Shown: positions 8,229 through 16,898 of the stretch, in pieces | Numbering within the stretch: position 1 is the first letter of the stretch | How the letters are laid out: every line of letters begins with the position of its first letter | Assembly (NCBI GenBank): GCA_023143095.1 | Contig: JAGLIF010000002.1 | Location: 1 to 64,000, forward strand | DNA length: 64,000 bases | Reading direction: 5' to 3' | Source: Candidatus Altimarinota bacterium | GTDB taxonomy: Bacteria > Patescibacteriota > Gracilibacteria > UBA4473 | Translations under genes and position numbers: made by a program | Notes under the pieces: model-generated | Told to the model about the DNA's origin: nothing | Seen by the model: only the letters and a program-made list of their open reading frames with translations | The model's database searches: none

Positions 8229-10532
8229 ATGATTTTTTCAAAAAAAGTTTCAGGAATACTTGGTATGAATGCACGAAATTTGAATTATATTTATAAATAT
8301 AATTCATTGGAGCATAAACGATTTGCGGATGATAAAATTTTTACAAAACAGTTTCTTGAATCGAGAGGAATTGGTGTAGCAAAACTCTATCAGGTGGTAA
8401 AAGATTATAAACAATTAACTACGGCTTTTTTTAATTCATTACCCGATAGTTTTGTTTTAAAACCTAATCGTGGATTTGGTGGAGGAGGCATTTTAGTAAT
8501 TTCTAGAAAAGAAGGTGAGATGTGGATTACGGTTTCAGGTAAAAAGATTAATGAGGAGTCTTTATATCGTCAGTGTATTGAAATATTGGATGGGAAATAT
8601 TCTATTTCTGGAACAACCGATCAAGTAATTTTTGAAGAAAAGTTAGATCCACATCCCGATTTTCGAATCCTTACGGATGCTGGATTACCAGATGTTAGAG
8701 TGATTGTTTTCAATTTAGTACCAGTAATGGCTATGTTGCGTGTTCCAACACCAGAATCAGACGGGAAAGCGAATATGGAGCTAGGTGCAATTGGAATGGG
8801 GATTGATATGGGAAGCGGAAAGACGACAGGCGCAGCATTGAAATCAAAATTTATAAAACGGTTACCAAACGGAGAGATGGCAGCTGGTTTTCAAGTTCCT
8901 TTTTGGGATGAAGTACTATTGAGTGTTTCTAAAATACAACAATCTACGAATATTGGTTTTTTGGGAGTTGATTTAGTGATGACAAAAACGGGTATAAAAG
9001 TATTGGAAATAAATGCGCGTCCTGGATTAAAAATTCAAGTGGCTAATCGGACACCTCTTCGTGTAAGATTAGAAAAAGTATCAGATCTTAAAGTTCTAAC
9101 ACCAGAAGATGCGGTGGAAGTGGCAAGAACTTTATTTTCAGAGAAGCAGATTCTTGAAACGGAGTTTGCACAAAAGCCAATTTTAGGAATTTATGAAAAT
9201 GTGATTTTAAATAGGGATGAACCTAAAAGTTTGGTTGCACAGATAGATCTTTTGGCAGAAAATAATCAAATCTCTTACAAATATTATGACAAAAAAGAAA
9301 AATTTTTAGATATAATGATAGGAGAAAAAAGATTGAAGTTGCCAGTGGAAAAATCTATGAGAAAAGATATAGACTTGATTTTAGCAGGAAAGTTTTTAAC
9401 AGATTTTTATATTGATGTGAGTAAAAAATTTGAACAGAAAAATTTAGCAGAGATTTCTTCCTGTTCAGTAGATGAAAAAATGCTTAAAAATATTGATGCT
9501 AAAATTTGTGAATTGGATTCAAAAATAAAACTTTTATCCTATATTAATCCTCGAAATTTATCTGAACAGAAAGCTATTTTTTTGAATCATCCAGAGTTTT
9601 CTCCTCGCTTTTTTTATCGAGATTGTGATTTAGATTTCTCATTTTTTCGAAATGAATTAAAAAAAATACCAAAAGTGAATCATGAACTTTTTCCTTTATA
9701 TGAAGCTAAAATTGAAGAGATAAAGTGGAAATTGTTTCTTTTGGAATTTAGAGATTCTGTTGAATTTGGTGATTTTTCAAAAAAGATTTTTGGATCAGTT
9801 ACCAAGGCTATTTACAAGGATGCATTAGGGTTTTTACATAAAAATAAGTTAGTTTTAGATAATAGTGAGGAATTAGATACAAAGAGAGCAGTAGAAATAT
9901 TGGAGACTTTTTTGAATGAACATAGGTTATCACATTGGAAAATTAAAATTATGGAAGATAGTGTAGTGGATATACAAGTGACGAAAAAGGGGTTTATTTT
10001 GGTAAAAAAGAAGGCTAGTTTTAAAAAAAATAGACTGAAAGCTTTATTATCACATGAAATTGGAACTCATATTTTTCGTTTTGAAAATGGAAAACTTCAA
10101 CCATTACGAATTTTTGAACGAGGGACGGCTAATTATTTAAGGACAGAAGAGGGTTTAGCTGTTTGGAATCAGAATCAACTCAAAATTCCTTTGGGGGATA
10201 AGTTTTTGACTCCTGCTTATTTGGTGGTGGCGATTTATATGGCTGGTAAAATGAGTTTTTTGGATTTATTCCATTATTTGAAAAATACTTTTGAGATTTC
10301 AGATGATTTAGTTTGGAAATTGTGTGTGAAGGTGAAAAGAGGGCTGCAAAATACAGAGCTAAAAACAGCGTTTACCAAAGATTCTATTTATTTTTCTGGA
10401 AATCGCGATATTGAAAAATTTGTTAAAAAAGGAGGAATTATTTCAGATTTATATGTTGGAAAAATTGGTATAAAGGAGCTTCCTTTGGTGAAAAAAATAA
10501 AAGGTCTTCGTCCACCTAAGTTTTTACTTTAA
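8229..10532 (+). CDS. RimK-like ATP-grasp ligase fused to DUF1704 (MATCAP-like) metallopeptidase
   Basis: The 767-residue protein has two enzymatic halves. Residues 1 to about 300 are an ATP-grasp amino-acid ligase of the alpha-L-glutamate-ligase-like type: KPNRGFGGGGILVI nucleotide loop, FRILTDAGLPDVRVI, then VLEINARPGLKIQVAN, which carries the metal-binding Glu and Asn. From about residue 400 to the end it resembles DUF1704, the family of MATCAP tyrosine carboxypeptidases. It has the zinc motif HEIGTH (HExxxH, near residue 609) and the downstream EEGLAVWNQ segment. It follows the 7TM protein and is probably co-transcribed. A ligase that adds residues to a peptide end, joined to a peptidase that may remove them, is inferred; the substrate is unknown. 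Confidence 0.8.
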   Translation: MIFSKKVSGILGMNARNLNYIYKYNSLEHKRFADDKIFTKQFLESRGIGVAKLYQVVKDYKQLTTAFFNSLPDSFVLKPNRGFGGGGILVISRKEGEMWITVSGKKINEESLYRQCIEILDGKYSISGTTDQVIFEEKLDPHPDFRILTDAGLPDVRVIVFNLVPVMAMLRVPTPESDGKANMELGAIGMGIDMGSGKTTGAALKSKFIKRLPNGEMAAGFQVPFWDEVLLSVSKIQQSTNIGFLGVDLVMTKTGIKVLEINARPGLKIQVANRTPLRVRLEKVSDLKVLTPEDAVEVARTLFSEKQILETEFAQKPILGIYENVILNRDEPKSLVAQIDLLAENNQISYKYYDKKEKFLDIMIGEKRLKLPVEKSMRKDIDLILAGKFLTDFYIDVSKKFEQKNLAEISSCSVDEKMLKNIDAKICELDSKIKLLSYINPRNLSEQKAIFLNHPEFSPRFFYRDCDLDFSFFRNELKKIPKVNHELFPLYEAKIEEIKWKLFLLEFRDSVEFGDFSKKIFGSVTKAIYKDALGFLHKNKLVLDNSEELDTKRAVEILETFLNEHRLSHWKIKIMEDSVVDIQVTKKGFILVKKKASFKKNRLKALLSHEIGTHIFRFENGKLQPLRIFERGTANYLRTEEGLAVWNQNQLKIPLGDKFLTPAYLVVAIYMAGKMSFLDLFHYLKNTFEISDDLVWKLCVKVKRGLQNTELKTAFTKDSIYFSGNRDIEKFVKKGGIISDLYVGKIGIKELPLVKKIKGLRPPKFLL

Positions 10533-10574
10533 TTGGTTGTTTTTTTTGTAAAAACATGATATCATACACAGATG

Positions 10575-10580
10575 TATAAT
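10575..10580 (+). promoter_or_regulatory. Likely -10 element (TATAAT) of the PilB-like gene
   Basis: TATAAT ends 11 bases before the start codon at 10592, predicting a leader of only a few bases. There is no well-spaced -35 hexamer; an AT-rich tract lies upstream. Confidence 0.4.
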
Positions 10581-10591
10581 ATTTTTTCAAA

Positions 10592-11833
10592 ATGGAATTA
10601 AGACTTGGACCACGAGAGGTAATGCAACAAAATAAAGATGAGATTACTCAAGTAAACTTTACTGATGAGAATGATATAGTGAATCTCATTAATGAAATGT
10701 TGAAAAATGCTTTTCAAAAAAATACGAGTGATATTCATATTGAACCGAAAGAAAAGATGATTCATATAAAATTTCGTATTGATGGACAATTTTTTCTTTA
10801 TAAAAATTATCCGCGTGATATTTATGGGTATTTGAAACGAAGAATTAAAGTAACAGGAGGACTTAAGATAGATGAAAGTCGTGTACCACAGGACGGAAAA
10901 ACAGCTTTCAAATTTGGAAATGAAACAATAAGTCTTAGAATTTCTAGTTTTCCAACTGTGCAGGATGAAAAAATTGTTATACGAATTTTATCAAATCAAA
11001 ATAAGGATTCATCACTAGAGACTCTTGGTTTTTCAGAGTCGCATATGGAAAAAATAGAAAAAGCTCTTCAGAGAAAAAATGGATTAGTTGTTGCTACAGG
11101 ACCGACTGGGTCTGGTAAATCAACAACTCTTTTTTCATTGTTGAAAACATACGATTCTTTTGTTACGAATATTGCGACATTGGAAGATCCTGTTGAGTTT
11201 CAGATGAAGGATGTAAATCAAACGCAGATAAATACAGAAATAGGGTTTACTTTTGCATTAGGGCTTCGTTCTTTAGTTAGGCAAGATGTAGATGTGATTA
11301 TGGTTGGGGAGATTCGAGATAAAGAAACCATGAAATTGGCAATAGAAGCATCTTTGACAGGTCATGAAGTGTATTCAACCATTCATTCTAATTCAGCAGT
11401 TTCAACAATTACTCGATTTTTAAATATTGGTATTGAATCTTTTCTCTTAGCGTCTTCACTTAAATTAATTATTGCTCAAAGATTGGTACTTAAAATTTGT
11501 CCTCATTGTAGAGAAAAATTTGTCATTAAAGAAAAAACATTAAAAAAAGTAGAAGCAGAAATTGGAAAATTAGTCGATAAGCCTGTTTCAGAACTTGAGT
11601 TTTTTAGACCAAAAGGTTGTGATGAATGTAATGATTCTGGTTATAAAGGACGAATCGGGGTTTATGAGATATTAGCAATATCACCAAAAATAGAAGAGCT
11701 ACTTCTTGATGGAGCGAATGAGTCGGTAATTTCAAAACAAGCAGAAGTAGAAGGGATGACGACTCTCCGTCAAGATGCATTACTTAAGGCATCTCGTGGA
11801 GAGACAAGTATCGATGAAGCTTTTAAAGTTTAA
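10592..11833 (+). CDS. pilB: Type II/IV secretion (PilB/GspE-like) ATPase
   Basis: Hexameric motor ATPase for type IV pilus extension or type II secretion. Walker A GPTGSGKSTT lies near residue 170, the Asp box (LEDPVEF) near 204 and the Walker B/His box region (VDVIMVGEIRD, STIHSNSA) near 233-265. A zinc-binding pair CPHC...CDEC follows at about 304 and 347. At 413 residues it lacks most of the N-terminal MshEN/GspE-N domain of 550-residue PilB. No other pilus genes lie in the window, so the choice between PilB and GspE is uncertain. Confidence 0.87.
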   Translation: MELRLGPREVMQQNKDEITQVNFTDENDIVNLINEMLKNAFQKNTSDIHIEPKEKMIHIKFRIDGQFFLYKNYPRDIYGYLKRRIKVTGGLKIDESRVPQDGKTAFKFGNETISLRISSFPTVQDEKIVIRILSNQNKDSSLETLGFSESHMEKIEKALQRKNGLVVATGPTGSGKSTTLFSLLKTYDSFVTNIATLEDPVEFQMKDVNQTQINTEIGFTFALGLRSLVRQDVDVIMVGEIRDKETMKLAIEASLTGHEVYSTIHSNSAVSTITRFLNIGIESFLLASSLKLIIAQRLVLKICPHCREKFVIKEKTLKKVEAEIGKLVDKPVSELEFFRPKGCDECNDSGYKGRIGVYEILAISPKIEELLLDGANESVISKQAEVEGMTTLRQDALLKASRGETSIDEAFKV

Positions 11834-11843
11834 TTATGGAAAA

Positions 11844-11880
11844 GGGGTTCCTGCCTTCGCAGGAATGAGGGTATTTTTTT
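11844..11880. terminator. R2 palindrome acting as bidirectional terminator
   Basis: A copy of repeat R2 (GTTCCTGCcttcGCAGGAAT, stem of 7-8 bp) followed by a T-run lies between the convergent PilB-like gene and argS. The hairpin and T-tract fit an intrinsic terminator. Confidence 0.65.
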
Positions 11881-13568
11881 TACATCTTCTCAGGAAGATC
11901 TATTCCTAGACAACTAAGACCAGATTCAAGTGTTTCTAAAACTTTATTTGCTAGAGCTAATCGTGCTTTTTTTAGTAAATCTGTTTTTGCCTTTAATATA
12001 GAATTTTCGGCATAAAAGCTAGACCAGCTTTGTGAGAGCTCCAAAAGATAGGTAATGATAAAAGTTGGATTTCTTTCGATGGCAGCACGCTCAAGTGTTT
12101 TTGGGAATTCAAGAATTTTAATGCCAAGAGGTTTTTCTGTGGTAGAGAGAGCCGATATAAAATTTGTTTCTTTAGGATTTATGATTTTACCAGATTTTTC
12201 CAAAATAGATTTGATTCTGACTCCTGCGTATTGTAGGTAGGGACCAGTGGCTCCTTGAAAATCAATAGATTTTTCTTTGTCAAAGGTAATACTTTTGTTA
12301 GGAGAAGTTTTGAGTAAATAAAATTTCCAAGCGGCATTTTGAATTTTTTCTGCGGTATCATAGATAGTTTGTTTTGGTAGATTAGGATTTTGTTTGAGAA
12401 TTTTTTGAGCGGCTATTTCATGTAATTCATTCATGAGCATGTCAGCATCAATAACATTTCCTTCTCTAGATTTCATTCGTCCATCGGGAAGATGAACAAG
12501 TCCATATCCTAAATGGAAAAGATGGTTAGTATCTAAAATACCAAGTCGGGATAAACATTCAAAAAGGACTTTAAAGTAGTAGTTCTGTTCATCAGCAACC
12601 ACCCAAATCATTTCATCAGGTTCAAAGTCTTTTTTCCGTATTTCAGATACTGCTAGATCATTGGTCAGATAAATAGAGGTGCCATCAGCTCGCAGGATTA
12701 CTTTTTGTCCTAGGTTTTTATCTTCAAAGTTAATCACAATCGTCCCATCTTTACGATGCTCAAAAACTTTCTTTTTAAGACCTTCTTCGGCAATTTTTTT
12801 TCCTTGTTTGTAGGTGTCAGATTCGTAGTAGCTTTTTTCAAATACAACGCCTTGTCGGTTATAAGTATCTTGATGTCCAGCAAGAGTCCAATTATTCATT
12901 TTTTGCCAGAGAGTGCGGATGGTTGGATCTTCATTTTCCCATGCCACCAGCATTTCTTGAACCTCGTCATTGAGTGAGGGATTTTTTTTCGATTCAGTTT
13001 CGAATTTTACATAATAATCGCCTACGAACTGGTCGCCTTTTTTTTGAGTGCTTTCTGGTGTTTCGCCATTTCCAAATTTTTGGTAAGCGAGCATTGATTT
13101 ACAGATATGAATTCCACGATCATTGATGATGTTTACTCGGTGTACATTGGCGCCGCATTTCTCTAGCGTATTGGAAAGAGCTATCCCGATGGCATGATTT
13201 CGCATGTGTCCTAAGTGGAGAGGTTTGTTCGTATTAGGACCTGAAAATTCAACCACGATTTCTTTGTTTTTTAGCAATTCGATTTGCAATGGGGTTGCAA
13301 AAACTTTTTCAAAAAAAACTTCCTCTTTGAAAAACAAATTGAGATAAGGACCAGCAATTTCCGTTTTTTCCAAAATATCACAGTTTTCAAGTACTTTTTG
13401 TAACTCTTGAGCTATTTGAACAGGTGATTGTTGTGATTTTTTTGTAAGACCAAAGAAATTCATTGCCAAATCTCCAGAATTGCCTTTGGGAACTGCTGAA
13501 AATTGGATTTTTCCCGCTTGATCGGCGTTCCAATTTTTGAGTAAGTAGTCGAGAATGATATTTTCCAT
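11880..13568 (-). CDS. argS: Arginine-tRNA ligase
   Basis: Class I synthetase that charges tRNA-Arg. I start at MENIILDYLLK (13568); a start 30 bases earlier would overlap the upstream gene's end. The N-terminal Add-1 domain is followed by the HIGH-type signature FSGPNTNKPLHLGHMRNH near residue 118. The KMSKS counterpart is GRMKSREGNVIDADML, and the C-terminal DALR-type anticodon domain ends the protein. The length (562 residues) is normal. It lies downstream of the argA-like pseudogene on the same strand and converges with the PilB-like gene. Confidence 0.95.
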   Translation of the reverse strand: MENIILDYLLKNWNADQAGKIQFSAVPKGNSGDLAMNFFGLTKKSQQSPVQIAQELQKVLENCDILEKTEIAGPYLNLFFKEEVFFEKVFATPLQIELLKNKEIVVEFSGPNTNKPLHLGHMRNHAIGIALSNTLEKCGANVHRVNIINDRGIHICKSMLAYQKFGNGETPESTQKKGDQFVGDYYVKFETESKKNPSLNDEVQEMLVAWENEDPTIRTLWQKMNNWTLAGHQDTYNRQGVVFEKSYYESDTYKQGKKIAEEGLKKKVFEHRKDGTIVINFEDKNLGQKVILRADGTSIYLTNDLAVSEIRKKDFEPDEMIWVVADEQNYYFKVLFECLSRLGILDTNHLFHLGYGLVHLPDGRMKSREGNVIDADMLMNELHEIAAQKILKQNPNLPKQTIYDTAEKIQNAAWKFYLLKTSPNKSITFDKEKSIDFQGATGPYLQYAGVRIKSILEKSGKIINPKETNFISALSTTEKPLGIKILEFPKTLERAAIERNPTFIITYLLELSQSWSSFYAENSILKAKTDLLKKARLALANKVLETLESGLSCLGIDLPEKM

Positions 13569-13588
13569 CAGAAATATTGTAAATATTT

Positions 13589-14830
13589 TTATTCCCATTC
13601 AAAATAGATTCTTTCCTCTTTTTTTCTTTCCTTAGGAAACCAAGATGGAAATGGCTTTTGTTTTCCATTTTTAGAAAAAAAGGAAAAGGCTTTTTTATTT
13701 TCAGATTTTATGATCGCACAGCCTTTGAGAATACCTTCTTCTTTTCTTTTTAATTCGAATTGTTCGAATATTTTTTTCCCGAGTCCCTTATTGTGAAGAA
13801 AGCATGGAACTGCAAAAGCACCAAGTTCGTAAATTTCAGAATTAGAAGCATGTTTTTTGATTTCACAGGTACCTTTGATGACTCTGTCTTGCAAGAGAAT
13901 GATCCAATTTTCAATGTTTTGAAGAAGTTCATCTTTCGTTCTTGGTAAAATAAGCGGGTTGAGAGAGAGAAGTGTTTGCAATTGGGTTAGGAGAAGGTTG
14001 TCCTTCTTTAGAGTAACAAACTCTTCAGGGTTTTTCAATTTAGAAATCATAGTGGCTCTTTCAGGAATTCCGGTAGGAATAAAGGAATCTCTTACTATGT
14101 CTCCTGGATAATTCCAAGAAACGAGATGAACGGGAATACCTGCTTGTGCAATTGTTTTTGCAATTTCTATTTTTGGACACATTCCATCTTTGTACTTTTG
14201 GGAATCTATACTTTCAGGCTCTATTTCGGGAATGGTTGTTATTTTATCATCTGCTAAAATACCATTGGTTTTTCCAATGAAAAATACTTTAGATACATTA
14301 TCAACGCTCAAAGCTATAGTCCCAGCAATATTATCGGCATTGATATTGGTGTATTTCCCTGTTTTATTATCTATGCCTATATTTCCTGCAATTAGGATGT
14401 TGGTGTCTTTTTGAAGTAATGGATCAATGTCGGTTATGTCAGCTGTGGAATTATTTGTATCTCTTTGATCACTTTTAAATCTTTTAGGAGAAATAATGAC
14501 AGGAGTATATTCAGCAAGAATCAATGCTACTTTTTCAGAAAGTTTAGCACAAACGGCCTGAATTTCAGGCATTTTTTTTGGTGGGGTAATCCTTTGTCCA
14601 TCTCTAACTTCGTTTCCAACTATTTTGGAGGTTTGTGGTCATGAACCATGAACTAAAATAACATTTATTTTATGTTTCACTAAAAATATTATGGATTGGA
14701 TAAATCTATCCAATTTTTCTTCTTTTTCGAAGAGTTCTCCTCCAAATTTAATCACAAAAGTTTCTCCGTCTCTGACTTCAACATATTGTGCGATAAGCGA
14801 TTCTGGTATTTCTTTAAATAAGTTTTCCAT
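13589..14830 (-). pseudogene. argA: N-acetylglutamate synthase/kinase-like (argA type) with an in-frame TGA
   Basis: Two consecutive reading frames in the same phase form one amino-acid-kinase plus GNAT protein of the ArgA type. The first part starts at MENLFKEIPESL (14830) and reads VIKFGGELF...VILVHGS, then TGA, then PQTSKIVGNEVRDGQRI and onward to the kinase-domain residues (LIAGNIGIDNKTGKY, FIGKTNGILADD). A C-terminal acetyltransferase part (YELGAFAVPCFLHNKGLGKKIFEQFEL) completes it. The TGA (14639-14641) falls inside the nucleotide loop, HGGGPQ in kinases and YGARPQ in E. coli ArgA, at a codon one substitution from Gly GGA or Arg CGA. The rest of the frame is open, so the stop is recent, an error, or read through. 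The downstream ATG gives a 327-residue fragment lacking the loop. Confidence 0.75.
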
Positions 14831-14851
14831 GATATTAAAAGTAAGCATACA

Positions 14852-14934
14852 CAAAAAAAAGCCGCATTAACTTTTGTAAGTTGAGCGGGCATGAAAATTT
14901 TTAGATTCAAAAGTTACCCGCTAGTACGAGCGGC
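14852..14934 (-). promoter_or_regulatory. Structured leader/terminator with possible pseudoknot upstream of argA-like gene
   Basis: On the minus strand an outer stem GCCGC/GCGGC (14930-14934 with 14861-14865) encloses AGCGGG/CCCGCT (14917-14922 with 14884-14889). AACTTTTG (14908-14915), lying in the loop of that stem, is exactly complementary to CAAAAGTT (14869-14876) lying outside it, which makes an H-type pseudoknot. A competing local hairpin AACTT/AAGTT is also possible. A run of about nine T follows the outer stem, so the whole resembles a terminator or riboswitch expression platform. It lies 130 bases after queF and about 20 bases before the argA-like start. Confidence 0.5.
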
Positions 14935-15065
14935 GTTGAGTTTCAAAAACAAAAATTTTAAATGACATTTCATTCCAAAGCGTAAAAGACAAAGTTTTTT
15001 TTGTCAAAATATATTTTCAATAAATCTAGGGGAGAAATTTTCTAGATTTGTTAGATAGATACAAT

Positions 15066-15539
15066 TCAAAAGTCCCAATGGCGAAGTCTATCATAGTTTT
15101 CTATTTTTAGTTTGATTTCTTTATTCTCTGAGGCAGGAAGGTTAGTTGCAAATCTAAGAGCCAGTGGTTTGATAGAGATACCGCCTCGAACATTGAAATC
15201 TCCAAAGACTCGAATAAATCGTGGTTTTATGATGGAAAAAATATCCTTCATGATGCGATGGGTGACTTCTTCATGGAATTCTCCGTGGTTTCGAAATGAG
15301 CCAAGATAAAGTTTTAGGCTTTTTGATTCAATGCATTGTTTGTTTGGGATATAGAGGATTTCAAATTTTGCAAAATCTGGTTGACCCGTCACTGGACAAA
15401 TTGAAGTGAATTCATTGCAGATAAAAGGTACAACAAGGCTTCCAGCTTTATTGTTAAAGGTCTCCAAAATATTTTTATCGGGTTGATTGTAGTTATATTT
15501 CGTTTCTTTGTTTCCGAGTTGTTTGAGATTTTTAGACAT
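15066..15539 (-). CDS. queF: NADPH-dependent preQ0 reductase (7-cyano-7-deazaguanine reductase)
   Basis: Reduces preQ0 to preQ1 in queuosine synthesis. The 157 residues fit the short unimodular QueF type. The catalytic Cys lies in FTSICPVTGQPDFAKFEI and the QueF NADPH motif is ESKSLKLYLGSFRNHGEFHE. It is the last of four que genes in the same direction, 7 bases downstream of queC, and ends in TGA. The set queD-queE-queC-queF covers the steps from the GTP-derived pterin to preQ1. tgt, queA and queG are not in the window. Confidence 0.95.
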   Translation of the reverse strand: MSKNLKQLGNKETKYNYNQPDKNILETFNNKAGSLVVPFICNEFTSICPVTGQPDFAKFEILYIPNKQCIESKSLKLYLGSFRNHGEFHEEVTHRIMKDIFSIIKPRFIRVFGDFNVRGGISIKPLALRFATNLPASENKEIKLKIENYDRLRHWDF

Positions 15540-15546
15540 GTATTAT

Positions 15547-16206
15547 TTATAGGTAAATTAAAGGATCGGTAAATCCATTTTTCTCAAAAGCTTCCAAGCG
15601 TTCACTGCAACTTCCGCATACACCGCAAGATTTTTCACCTCCTTTGTAGCAAGTCCAAGTTTGAGAAAAATCAATTTCCATATCGTATCCAATTTTTACA
15701 ATTTCGTCTTTTTTGAGGTTTTGAAAAGGCGCTTCAAGTGTTAAGTTTTGCCAATCGCACAAGGAGAGTGTTTCTCTTAGCTTTTGGATAAATTCTCCGC
15801 GGCAATCAGGATAAATGGAATGGTCGCCTGCATGAGCTCCATAAAAAAGATATTCTCGGTTTTGGGAAATTGCAAAACCAGCAGCAATGGAAATCAAGAT
15901 CATATTGCGATTGGGCACGACGGTTTGTTTCATGTTTTCGTCTTCATAATGACCTTCGGGGATAGCGTCTCCCGAAGAGAGTAACGATGAAGTGAATGCT
16001 TCATTCATAAAGCCTAAATTTATGATTTTATGGGGTATTTTTAAGCTTTTTGCTTGAAATGCAGCACAATCTAACTCTTTTCTATGTTTTTGTCCGTAAT
16101 CAAAGGAAAGAGCTAAAAGATTGGTTTTTTTTTCTTTTATTAAAAAATGCGCCAGAACACTGGAATCCAAACCGCCAGAAAGGATGATAACGCCTTGTTT
16201 TATCAT
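15547..16206 (-). CDS. queC: 7-cyano-7-deazaguanine synthase
   Basis: Converts 7-carboxy-7-deazaguanine to preQ0 using ATP and ammonia. The PP-loop is IILSGGLDSSVLAHF at residues 7-21. The C-terminal zinc site is CYKGGEKSCGVCGSCSER. The 219 residues are of normal length. It sits between queE and queF in the queuosine operon with small gaps. Confidence 0.96.
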   Translation of the reverse strand: MIKQGVIILSGGLDSSVLAHFLIKEKKTNLLALSFDYGQKHRKELDCAAFQAKSLKIPHKIINLGFMNEAFTSSLLSSGDAIPEGHYEDENMKQTVVPNRNMILISIAAGFAISQNREYLFYGAHAGDHSIYPDCRGEFIQKLRETLSLCDWQNLTLEAPFQNLKKDEIVKIGYDMEIDFSQTWTCYKGGEKSCGVCGSCSERLEAFEKNGFTDPLIYL

Positions 16207-16229
16207 TTTTTGTTTTTTATTAATGTTTT

Positions 16230-16898
16230 CTATACTGCTTTTTTATCGGAATAAACAAAAATATGCAATCGTGGACAAAATCGAAATCCAAATTTTTTGC
16301 AAATTTCGATTATTTGAGGAGAATTTTTTTCGATTTCCTTTTTTGTTTTAGCCAGTGGCATAAGCAATATTCGAGAGCAGGGAATTGTTAATTTTTTTTG
16401 GAGTGCTAAAATTTCTGGAATGTCTGATTTATCTTCAACAACAAATTTCCACCAGGTTTTACTTGTTAGATTGGGATCAAAAGCATGAATTTTATAAGGG
16501 AGGTTTCCCGCATTTTTGAGTTTGGGAGAAATATTGATAGTATCCCAAAAATCGTCTTCAATCTCAATGCTGCCATTGGTCTCAAGTTCTAAAGTAAACG
16601 ATTGGTTTTTAGGGAGATGTTTAAAAATTTTGCGGATGGCTGTTTGGAAAAGAGCGGGTTCACCTCCAGTAAAAATCAGGTTTTTCGCTAGAGGAAACTG
16701 CATAATTTTATTTACCACTTCTTTCGTGGAGAGTTCTTGATATGTTGTATCTGTCGGATTCCAAGCATATTTGGTATCACAAAAATGACACTGAAGATTA
16801 CAACCAAAAAAACGAATAAAAACAGAGGGTATACCTGCGTTTATCCCTTCCCCTTGAATGGAATAAAAGATTTCGGAGATTTTAATTTTATCCTTCAT
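16230..16898 (-). CDS. queE: 7-carboxy-7-deazaguanine synthase (radical SAM)
   Basis: Radical-SAM enzyme that contracts carboxytetrahydropterin to CDG. The N-terminal SIQGEG segment is followed by FGCNLQCHFCDTKYAW, a CX3CX2C cluster-binding motif, then the SAM-contacting FTGGEPALF. I take the start at MKDKIKISEIF (16898), which overlaps the end of queD by about ten bases; an ATG at 16907 is also possible. The overlap implies co-transcription and translational coupling. Confidence 0.95.
   Translation of the reverse strand: MKDKIKISEIFYSIQGEGINAGIPSVFIRFFGCNLQCHFCDTKYAWNPTDTTYQELSTKEVVNKIMQFPLAKNLIFTGGEPALFQTAIRKIFKHLPKNQSFTLELETNGSIEIEDDFWDTINISPKLKNAGNLPYKIHAFDPNLTSKTWWKFVVEDKSDIPEILALQKKLTIPCSRILLMPLAKTKKEIEKNSPQIIEICKKFGFRFCPRLHIFVYSDKKAV

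Noticed and set aside
14560-14645. Selenocysteine at the argA-like TGA
   Set aside because: No convincing SECIS-type hairpin directly after the TGA, and Sec is not expected at this nucleotide-binding loop.
13589-14854. UGA decoded as glycine (genetic code 25)
   Set aside because: An RF2 gene with SPF is present. livM ends TGA in an ATGA overlap with livG. hypF would fuse to hypA if TGA were read, and other genes end normally at TGA. Only one internal TGA was seen.
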